Assembly: GCA_937995275.1 (NCBI GenBank)
Contig: CALKKN010000016.1
Location: 1 to 5,982 of the forward strand
DNA: 5,982 nt
Origin: an uncultured Lysobacterales bacterium
Lineage (GTDB): Bacteria; Pseudomonadota; Gammaproteobacteria; Xanthomonadales; SZUA-36
Reading direction: 5' to 3'
The stretch's first letter is position 1. The number at the start of each line of letters is the position of its first letter. The notes under the pieces were generated by a model. That model was not told where the DNA came from. It was given only the letters and a program-made list of their open reading frames with translations, and made no database searches. The position numbers and the translations under genes were made by a program. Shown piece after piece: positions 1 through 5,669 of the stretch.

Positions 1-1916
1 AGGCTCGGCGTCTCGGTCCAGCGCACTTCGTTGACCCGTATCTCCATTTCCGCCGCTCCGCCGCTGGGCGTGTCGGCGCTGACGTAGGTGAGGGGCGATT
101 GTTTCAACACGAACGTCTGGTCGGACAACCGGGCATCCCCGTCGCCGAGGATCTCGGTGACGGTCTCCCCGTTGTTCGCCGGCGCGACGTTGAAATTGAT
201 CCGCACGGAATCGCGCTGGTAGATATTTTCGAGCACCCCGGTCAGTTCGAGCGTGGTGCGGTCACGGTCGTCCACCACGGCGTCGTCGCCGCTGTCGATC
301 CGGGCGATTTCCTGAACCAGCGGGTCGTCCTCGCGGCTGTCCCAGAGCCAGTCCGAACCGTGGCTGGAGACGGTCAGTGTGCGGCCGTCGCGGTCGATAA
401 CCTGCAGCCGCAGGGTCGTGTAGGAGTTGTTGTCGTCGATCAGTTGGCCGAATGCCGCCGGGCTCAGGCGCACGGGGGTTCCGCCGACGACCTTTTCGGG
501 ACTGGCGGCGATCTGAACGCTGTCGCCTTCGAGCAACTTGTTGCCGTCGGTGGCGGTCAGGGTGACGCGCGGCGCCACGCGCAGGCGCTGGCGGCGGCCG
601 GACACCGCCAGGTATTGCCCCGGGACGAGGCCGTCGGCAAGGATTGCCAGACTGAGCGTGTCGCCGTAAACCGGGTACCGCAGCGGACGCCGGTGGATGG
701 CGAGTTCCTCGCTGGCGATCAGCGCGACGGTCTTCTGCAGCTTGAACCGCCACAGGTTCTCCGTCGTATCCGGCTTGATCCGGGTGATGTTGCCGCTGAT
801 GCCGTAGTCGGTGCGGGAGGTCCGGAACACCATGCCGGCGCGGTAGAGCTCGAGGTAACCCGGCAGGTCGGCGGTGCCCTCGTCCGCTTCATTGGAAAGC
901 AACGCGACCCAGCCGTCCGCGACGACCTTGTCCTCCGAACCGGCCAGGTCGATCTGCTGGTTCTGGATGTAGTAGCGTTTCCACCTGCGGTTCTTGCCCA
1001 GGCCGGTGACCAGGCTGCCGAGCTCGTTGTCGGAGGTTTTGCTCATCAGGCGCGGGTCGGGGGCATTGTGTCCGAACAGGCTGGCGCGCCGGCGGAACAC
1101 GAACAGCCGGACATCGGACTCGGAAGGGTGTATCGTCGGGCCGGTATGCCCGAGCGGTACGTCCCAAACGAGCTGCGTACGCAGATGCTCGCGATCGATT
1201 TCCACCCGCTTCAGCACCCGGATGTCCCAGCGCTCGCTGCCTGCGTGCGTCATGCGGTGCTCGCCGACGATCAACACTGCGTCGCCGGGCAGCAGGTTGT
1301 TTTCCACGCCGTCGACGTACATGTCCAGGTCACCCAGCGCCGGGTGGTAGGGTTCCGCGAGCTGGGCGGAGACCGCGTTCCAGTCCGCCCGGGATTCGAT
1401 GTCCGTCGTCGTCTCGAAGACCTGCGGCTCCTCGTCCTGCCCGGGCACGCTCTGCACGCGGGTCCCGGCCGGGATCGTGATCGGGCTGGCGCCCGCCTCG
1501 GGATCGGCCGGGTTGGCCTGCAGCGTAAATGCCAGGTGGGTTGCCGCCGATACGCCGGGAGAAAGTTCGTAACCGATCAGCCGGGCCATTTCGAGGACCG
1601 ACTGCCGCTCGGTCGCCGTCACCAGGTAGTTCTCGTTGACGTAGCGTTCCTGGTAGAAGGTCAGAACGTCGAGCACCGTGGCGGCGCCGTCCAGGCAGGC
1701 GATGGTGAAATCGTCGTCGTCGCGCGTGCCGAGCGACAGCAGGGCGGGCCGGTCGGCCTGTGACAGGCCGGCCAGCATGGATTCCTTGAACCTGGAATGC
1801 GTCCCGATCCGGTAGGAGATCGTCGTCTGGGACGGCGGGTTGTGCAGCTTCACGGGCGTTTCGCTGTCAACGCCGGCGCAGCATCCGCAGGTGTCTTTGC
1901 GTGGTTTCCCGGTCAT
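1..1916 (-). CDS. Second J-like putative baseplate assembly protein (J2), 3' end outside window
   Basis: I translated this frame by hand. It runs without a stop from ATG 1916 to the left edge (638 full codons) and is cut there. The N-terminus, MTGKPRKDTCGCCAGV, has a CxCC cluster (C10, C12, C13). Next come NPPSQTTISYRIGTHSRFKE and, at about 75-132, LDVLTFYQERYVNENYLVTA, TERQSVLEMARLIGYELSPG and a THLAFTLQ strand. This is the family's N-terminal signature in the variant seen in the second such gene of eCIS loci. IPAGTRVQSVPGQ (148-160) opens the next domain. Near the edge, NVAPANNGETVTEILGDGDA, FVLKQSPLTYVSA and MEIRVNEVRWTETPSL match the usual approach to the J-like domain, so the missing part should be the C-terminal J-like region. 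The start is one base after the J1 TAG, with GGGTGGG seven bases upstream. It is probably the partner of J1 in the baseplate wedge. No defect is visible in the part present. Confidence 0.92.
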   Translation of the reverse strand, partial: MTGKPRKDTCGCCAGVDSETPVKLHNPPSQTTISYRIGTHSRFKESMLAGLSQADRPALLSLGTRDDDDFTIACLDGAATVLDVLTFYQERYVNENYLVTATERQSVLEMARLIGYELSPGVSAATHLAFTLQANPADPEAGASPITIPAGTRVQSVPGQDEEPQVFETTTDIESRADWNAVSAQLAEPYHPALGDLDMYVDGVENNLLPGDAVLIVGEHRMTHAGSERWDIRVLKRVEIDREHLRTQLVWDVPLGHTGPTIHPSESDVRLFVFRRRASLFGHNAPDPRLMSKTSDNELGSLVTGLGKNRRWKRYYIQNQQIDLAGSEDKVVADGWVALLSNEADEGTADLPGYLELYRAGMVFRTSRTDYGISGNITRIKPDTTENLWRFKLQKTVALIASEELAIHRRPLRYPVYGDTLSLAILADGLVPGQYLAVSGRRQRLRVAPRVTLTATDGNKLLEGDSVQIAASPEKVVGGTPVRLSPAAFGQLIDDNNSYTTLRLQVIDRDGRTLTVSSHGSDWLWDSREDDPLVQEIARIDSGDDAVVDDRDRTTLELTGVLENIYQRDSVRINFNVAPANNGETVTEILGDGDARLSDQTFVLKQSPLTYVSADTPSGGAAEMEIRVNEVRWTETPS

Positions 1917-1917
1917 G

Positions 1918-4467
1918 CTATTTCCCACCCAGCATCGTCAGTTCGAGCACCCCGTGCTCGGGGAAGTTGGGGTCGTTGGCCAGCCGCGCGATTTCCAGTC
2001 TCCCCAGTTGAACGAACCGGTCGGCCAGCGGTTTGGGGTCGTCGTCGCCCTGGCGGGAGAAGCGCGTGACCCGCACCGAGGAAACGCCCCGGACCTGGCG
2101 CGCGGCGGCGTGCCACGGGCTGAGATAGATGGTCTGCCCGAAGCTGAAATTGTCCGGATGGAACAGCCCCGGGCTGCCGTCCCTGCGCAGGCCGCTGGTG
2201 AAGATCTCCAGCAGCGCCTGCTTGACGTCGCTGCGGAAATAGTCGCGCGACACGCAAACCTGCAGGCCCAGGTGGAGCGAGACGAACACCGGGTCGTTGA
2301 AATTCAGGTCGTGGCCCGCCATGCGGTACCGCTCGATACCGGCGGCCAGCTCCCGTTCGAACGCCCGGTCGAGCGGCCGGCCGCCCTCCCGGTCGACCGT
2401 GATGGTCTGGGTGTGCCAGCTGCCAGTCCAGCGCGGGGTGGCGGCGGCCTTCTGCACGCCCCTCTGCGCGCCGGTGAACTCCGCGTAGTCCTCCGGGGTC
2501 ACGGCGCGCAGTTGCCGGCGGAACGCCTGTGGCGCCCGGCGCCGGACCTGCGCCGCCGTTTCCGGCGCCAGCCCCCCCTGCGCCGGAAGGGGATTGCGCA
2601 CGGCGACGATGCGGGCATCGGGACTGACCACGTGCCGTATGCCCTCGGCGCCCACGTTCCCCTGCGGCCCGTTGCCGACCCGGTAGCGGATCGTGAACGC
2701 CGTGCCGCTGTCGGGGCGGGCGCCGTTTTCGTCGTCACCGAACCGCAGGGTCGTCGCGCCTGCCTCGTCCAGTTCAACGACCGCGTGTCTGGCCCCGTCG
2801 CCGCTGATCAGCAAATCGGGGTGGATCGTCCAGGGCAGCGGGCCCGTTCCGTCGTCGCCGGTCAGTTCGGTGACCAGCGGCTGCACCTTTTCCAGGTCGG
2901 GAACCAGTGCGCCCGCCGCTGCATCTTCAGCCGCGGGCGCCGGGGCGCCGTGGCTCAGCGGGCTCCTGCCGAGGGCGGGGCGATAGCGTGGCGGAATGGG
3001 CTGCCGGGCGCGCGGTTCGCAGCGCTGGGCATCCTTTTCCAGCGGGTAGAACAGCCAGGGCTGCGGCACCGTGCCGAGGTCTTCGCTGTGGGTTTCGCCG
3101 TGGTCCACCAGCACGATATTGCCCCGCGCGACGCTGACGTCGGAGAGGGGCTCGGGGCTGTCGGGATCGGTGTTCGTCTCGGCGGAAATGCACAGGGGGA
3201 ACGTCAGGGCGTCCTCCGCGCCCCAGGCAATCTCGGTGATCTCCGTGCCGTCCAGTGGATCGGTGGTCAGATCCACGCGGGTCAGGCGAACAACCTGCCG
3301 GTGGCCGGGGTCGGCATCCTCGGGGACGCCGCTGCCCGGGCCGCGGACTTCTTCGAACAGCAGGAACTGTCCGGGCTCGTCGTCGGCGATGACCAGTTCG
3401 GGATGGTGGTGCAAGAGTGTCGCTCGGGTCGATTCGGTGGGCAGGCAGCAGTTCGCATCGCCCCAGGTGTAGAACTGCATCTCGTTGGGATCTGCGGTCA
3501 GGGTCGTGCCCTGCAGCAACTCGAAGACCAGGGCCTTTTGCGCGCGGGCCACGGCGTGCTGCCGCGAATCGGGCTCGATCCGTTTGTCCGCGGGCAGCTC
3601 GAGGCCATCGACCCGGGTCAGGAACTGCAGGTCCGTCGTCGGCACCTCGAAAGGTCCGCCGGTTACCTCCATGTGCACCCAGCTGCGCGCGTTCCGGCCC
3701 TCGCCAATGCGATAGTCCACCAGCAGCGCGTGCCGCCGGAGCGACCGGCGCTGACGGGCGGTGTGCAGGTAGGCTTCGGTCGCGACCGCGTCCTGCCAGT
3801 ACGAGAGTTCGTCCGCCCGGAATGCAATCAGCTCCGTCAGCGTGACGCCCAGGTCCGCGGCGTTGCGCGTCTTCCAGTCCGGCAGCAGGTAGCTCATGCG
3901 GTCCAGGATCAGCCGCCTGAAGGTCGCATAGTCCTTCGCGAGGTAGTTGATGTCCGGTTCCGCGGCGTGAACCTCGGGGCAGGTCGTGTCGTCCAGGCAG
4001 TCGAATTCGCTCGGGCATTCGACCTTGAAGGAGAACGTGATTTCCGACAGACGGGGATCGAACCCGGGCGGCGGCACCGGCGGGGTCGCCGGTCCCTGCT
4101 GCAGGTGCAGGCAGTAGTCGGAAAAGTCGCCGCTCGACTCGGTTCGAATGATCAGGACGTTGCCCGGCTCGGGCAGCAAGGCAAACAGGTCCGCCTCGGC
4201 GGCGGTGACCGGCACGCCTGCCAGATCGTTGGCCGGCGCGACCCAATCGATCTTCGGCTCGCGAATCCGCTCGCCCCCCGTAATACTCACATTCTCGACC
4301 GTGAATCCGGCCGGCACCTCCTTCAACAGGTGCAGCATCAGCGTTCGCTGCCGCGGGCTGTCCGCCGGGGCGTCGCCGTCCAGGACTTCGAGAAAGTCTA
4401 TGCCGTTGAGCGTGGCGTGCGCGTCGACGAGATTGCGGCGCTTTTCCTGGCAGCAGTGATAGATCAT
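1918..4467 (-). CDS. Putative baseplate assembly protein, J-like wedge component (J1)
   Basis: An 849-residue protein of the 'putative baseplate assembly protein' (TIGR02243-type, baseplate J-like) family; it probably forms part of the wedge ring. The N-terminal domain (about 1-165) begins MIYHCCQEKRR and includes THE-like text ATLNGIDFLEVLDG and CPSEFDC. The signature block lies at 173-252: INYLAKDYATFRRLILDRMS, LGVTLTELIAFRADELSYWQ, then DAVATEAYLHTARQRRSLRR. A Pro/Ala/Arg-rich linker occupies about 481-520. The J-like C-terminal half has LRFGDDENGARPDSGTAF (574-591), YRVGNGPQGNVGAE, NPLPAQGGLAPETA and WTGSWHT, then a helical/strand region ending ELTMLGGK. I chose ATG 4467 because a GGAG lies nine bases upstream, it overlaps the gp25 stop as ATGA, and MIYHCC fits the family N-terminus. 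The in-frame ATG at 4602 would add 45 implausible R/G/P-rich residues inside the gp25-like gene. The gene is intact with no frameshift. Its TAG is followed after one base by the J2 ATG. Confidence 0.93.
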   Translation of the reverse strand: MIYHCCQEKRRNLVDAHATLNGIDFLEVLDGDAPADSPRQRTLMLHLLKEVPAGFTVENVSITGGERIREPKIDWVAPANDLAGVPVTAAEADLFALLPEPGNVLIIRTESSGDFSDYCLHLQQGPATPPVPPPGFDPRLSEITFSFKVECPSEFDCLDDTTCPEVHAAEPDINYLAKDYATFRRLILDRMSYLLPDWKTRNAADLGVTLTELIAFRADELSYWQDAVATEAYLHTARQRRSLRRHALLVDYRIGEGRNARSWVHMEVTGGPFEVPTTDLQFLTRVDGLELPADKRIEPDSRQHAVARAQKALVFELLQGTTLTADPNEMQFYTWGDANCCLPTESTRATLLHHHPELVIADDEPGQFLLFEEVRGPGSGVPEDADPGHRQVVRLTRVDLTTDPLDGTEITEIAWGAEDALTFPLCISAETNTDPDSPEPLSDVSVARGNIVLVDHGETHSEDLGTVPQPWLFYPLEKDAQRCEPRARQPIPPRYRPALGRSPLSHGAPAPAAEDAAAGALVPDLEKVQPLVTELTGDDGTGPLPWTIHPDLLISGDGARHAVVELDEAGATTLRFGDDENGARPDSGTAFTIRYRVGNGPQGNVGAEGIRHVVSPDARIVAVRNPLPAQGGLAPETAAQVRRRAPQAFRRQLRAVTPEDYAEFTGAQRGVQKAAATPRWTGSWHTQTITVDREGGRPLDRAFERELAAGIERYRMAGHDLNFNDPVFVSLHLGLQVCVSRDYFRSDVKQALLEIFTSGLRRDGSPGLFHPDNFSFGQTIYLSPWHAAARQVRGVSSVRVTRFSRQGDDDPKPLADRFVQLGRLEIARLANDPNFPEHGVLELTMLGGK
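1924..1930 (-). promoter_or_regulatory. Probable ribosome binding site of J2
   Basis: On the minus strand GGGTGGG ends seven bases before ATG 1916. It is an imperfect Shine-Dalgarno match formed by the codons for the final Gly-Gly of J1. With the one-base gap after the J1 stop, it suggests that J2 is translated by re-initiation. Confidence 0.45.
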
Positions 4468-4838
4468 CCCTGTCCGCTCCGTACGAAGGTGACTTCCTGG
4501 CGCTGCTGGGTGCGCAGGACGCTGTATATAACTTCCACGTGGAGGGCCGAGTCGACCGCCTCGACAACCACGGACTCGACGGCAATCAGGTTCCCCAGCC
4601 ACTGCTGCAGCGCGCTCTGCGCCAGCATTTGCGTGGTCGCCGCCATTTCCGGGCTGTTGCCGGCGAACAGCAGGCGCCGCAGGCCGCTGCCGAAATCGGG
4701 GCGCATGACCCGCTCGCCCGGCGCGGTGAACAGCACCTGCTCGATCAGCCCCTTGATGTACTCATCGTTGTCCTCGTCGCGTCGCGCTTCGCGGGTGCGG
4801 CCCCGGCCGTCGATACCGTAGGGAAAGGCAAGGTTCAT
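4464..4838 (-). CDS. gp25-like (GPW/gp25 family) baseplate protein
   Basis: A 124-residue protein of the GPW/gp25 family (T4 gp25, P2 gpW, T6SS TssE, Afp9-type), which joins the baseplate wedge to the hub and nucleates the sheath. The family core is seen at residues 30-60: GLIEQVLFTAPGERVMRPDF followed by GSGLRRLLF. This is the usual 'T.pGER.MRP.fG.gl...LF' pattern containing the Glu-Pro-Arg-type interaction motif. Downstream are a helical stretch (64-82) and beta-strands (86-121), ending in EVTFVRSGQG. I chose ATG 4838 because it gives the usual short N-terminus (MNLAFPYGIDGRGR), overlaps the PAAR-like stop as ATGA, and has GAGGG ten bases upstream. An in-frame ATG at 4898 would add 20 residues lying inside the PAAR-like gene and rich in R/D/A, so I reject it. 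The stop overlaps the J1 start as ATGA. Length and motifs fit an intact gene. Confidence 0.93.
   Translation of the reverse strand: MNLAFPYGIDGRGRTREARRDEDNDEYIKGLIEQVLFTAPGERVMRPDFGSGLRRLLFAGNSPEMAATTQMLAQSALQQWLGNLIAVESVVVEAVDSALHVEVIYSVLRTQQRQEVTFVRSGQG
4477..4480 (-). promoter_or_regulatory. Ribosome binding site of J1
   Basis: On the minus strand GGAG ends nine bases before ATG 4467, inside the last codons of the gp25-like gene. It supports ATG 4467 as the J1 start over the longer in-frame alternative at 4602. Confidence 0.6.
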
Positions 4839-5155
4839 GTTCCGATTACCCTCATCTGTGCGACGGTCGGCAGCATGGGCGTCCCGTTGGGCGTGCACAC
4901 CGACTGGCTGTCCATCAGCACCAGCGGCTGGCCGCTAGACATGACGCGGGTTGCCGCCACGGTCCATTGGCCGGTGACGCACGGCATCGGGTTGGTGCCC
5001 GTCATGAACGGGCAGCCGGCGATGACCCACGGCGCAGTCATCTGCACCGTGGGCTGGCCGCTGACCAGCACCCGTGGATTCGGTGCGGTTGCCTGCGCCT
5101 GCCCGCCATGTGTGCACATGACCGTGGCGCCGACATGAAGCAGGGGTCCCGGCAT
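4835..5155 (-). CDS. PAAR-like (DUF4280-like) spike-tip protein
   Basis: A 106-residue protein, probably the sharp cap on the spike trimer. It resembles the small PAAR-like/DUF4280 proteins found beside gpV genes in eCIS loci. Visible features: an N-terminal hydrophobic Gly/Val segment, a CTHGG motif (C14, H16), further cysteines at 48, 59 and 87, and an internal repeat in which RVLVSGQPTVQM (28-39) recurs as RVMSSGQPLVLM (70-81), each followed by a cysteine. Such repeats suit the conical beta-structure of PAAR proteins. C14, H16, C48, C59 and C87 are candidate metal ligands, but this is inference, and the canonical P-A-A-R motifs are not evident. There is no C-terminal toxin extension, so it looks structural rather than a PAAR-effector fusion. 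It starts one base after the spike stop, with a weak GGTGGTG-type ribosome site. Its TGA (4837-4835) overlaps the ATG of the gp25-like gene. The position between gpV and gp25 supports the call as much as the sequence does. Confidence 0.8.
   Translation of the reverse strand: MPGPLLHVGATVMCTHGGQAQATAPNPRVLVSGQPTVQMTAPWVIAGCPFMTGTNPMPCVTGQWTVAATRVMSSGQPLVLMDSQSVCTPNGTPMLPTVAQMRVIGT
4849..4853 (-). promoter_or_regulatory. Ribosome binding site of the gp25-like gene
   Basis: On the minus strand GAGGG ends ten bases before ATG 4838. It lies inside the end of the PAAR-like gene. It helps decide between ATG 4838 and the upstream in-frame ATG at 4898. Confidence 0.55.
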
Positions 5156-5156
5156 C

Positions 5157-5669
5157 TCACACCACCGTCAGCGCGCCGCTGTTGATGTCCACGGTCGGAC
5201 CGACCATGTTCAGCATGGCGCCCCGTCCGTTCTGCATGTAAATGCCGGTATCGTTGATGATCAGCGAGGCTCCGGCCGCGGTTTTGATCATGATCCCTCC
5301 GGTGGGGCCGGGCAGGTCCGAGATCGTGAGGCCGTTCTGCAGCGGTGTCTGGAAGGTGATGGCCGGGGTTACCGGCGGGGTCAGCAGCGCCAGCGCGGGA
5401 ACCTCCGCCGCGCTGCCCCAGAAGCAGCCCACCCAGATGGGGTGCTCCGGGTCGCCCTGCTCGAACTCGACCCAGACCCCCGAGCCGATCAGCGGCAGGG
5501 CGAACATGCCGTTCTGGATTCCGGCCAGGGGCGCGCACGGCATGGCCCAGGTCGCCGGTGCCAGGCCCGCCACGTCCGGCACCTGCACCTGCAGCCGGCC
5601 GATCTGGAGCGGGTCGATGTTGTTCAGCACCATGCCGCGGTACTTGCCATAGAATTTTGTGGAACTCAT
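5157..5669 (-). CDS. Baseplate assembly protein V (gpV/gp5-like) spike with OB-fold
   Basis: A 170-residue protein. Residues about 5-85 look like the OB-fold of gpV/VgrG-type spikes: KYRGMVLNNIDPLQIGRLQV near the start, then GVWVEFEQGDPEHPIWVGCF at residues 64-83, the most recognisable signature of the family. A Pro- and Ala-rich linker at about 90-108 leads to a C-terminal third rich in short beta-strand and turn repeats (GGIMIKTAAGASLIINDTG, then VDINSGALTVV). These would make the trimeric beta-helical needle. The protein probably trimerises under the gpD hub and carries the PAAR-like tip encoded next. Its ATG at 5669 overlaps the gpD stop (ATGA). I see no clear Shine-Dalgarno sequence upstream of it, so translation probably depends on coupling to gpD. 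The stop (TGA 5159-5157) lies one base before the next start. There is no lysozyme domain, unlike T4 gp5. The family call is firm; the needle architecture is inferred. Confidence 0.92.
   Translation of the reverse strand: MSSTKFYGKYRGMVLNNIDPLQIGRLQVQVPDVAGLAPATWAMPCAPLAGIQNGMFALPLIGSGVWVEFEQGDPEHPIWVGCFWGSAAEVPALALLTPPVTPAITFQTPLQNGLTISDLPGPTGGIMIKTAAGASLIINDTGIYMQNGRGAMLNMVGPTVDINSGALTVV

Noticed and set aside
99..1763. 554-codon open frame on the plus strand
   Set aside because: It is antisense to J2, which has convincing baseplate motifs in its own frame. The plus-strand product has no recognisable domain and has the composition of a GC-bias shadow.
2927..4585. 552-codon minus-strand frame overlapping J1
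   Set aside because: It is a different frame of the J1 region whose product is almost entirely Arg/Pro/Ala/Gly. J1 explains the same DNA with real motifs.
4468..4602. 45-residue N-terminal extension of J1 from ATG 4602
   Set aside because: It lies wholly in the gp25-like gene, is R/G/P-rich, and would lose the GGAG-supported, ATGA-coupled start at 4467 that gives the family-like MIYHCC N-terminus.
1840..4821. 993-codon open frame on the plus strand
   Set aside because: It is antisense to J1 and the gp25-like gene, both of which carry clear family motifs. Its product is an R/G/A/V/Q-rich mixture without recognisable domains. Strong G/C bias at third codon positions on the minus strand removes stops from this opposite frame.
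4839..4898. 20-residue N-terminal extension of the gp25-like gene from ATG 4898
   Set aside because: It lies inside the PAAR-like gene, has shadow-like composition (HAQRDAHAADRRTDEGNRN), and ATG 4838 has both a ribosome site and the ATGA junction.
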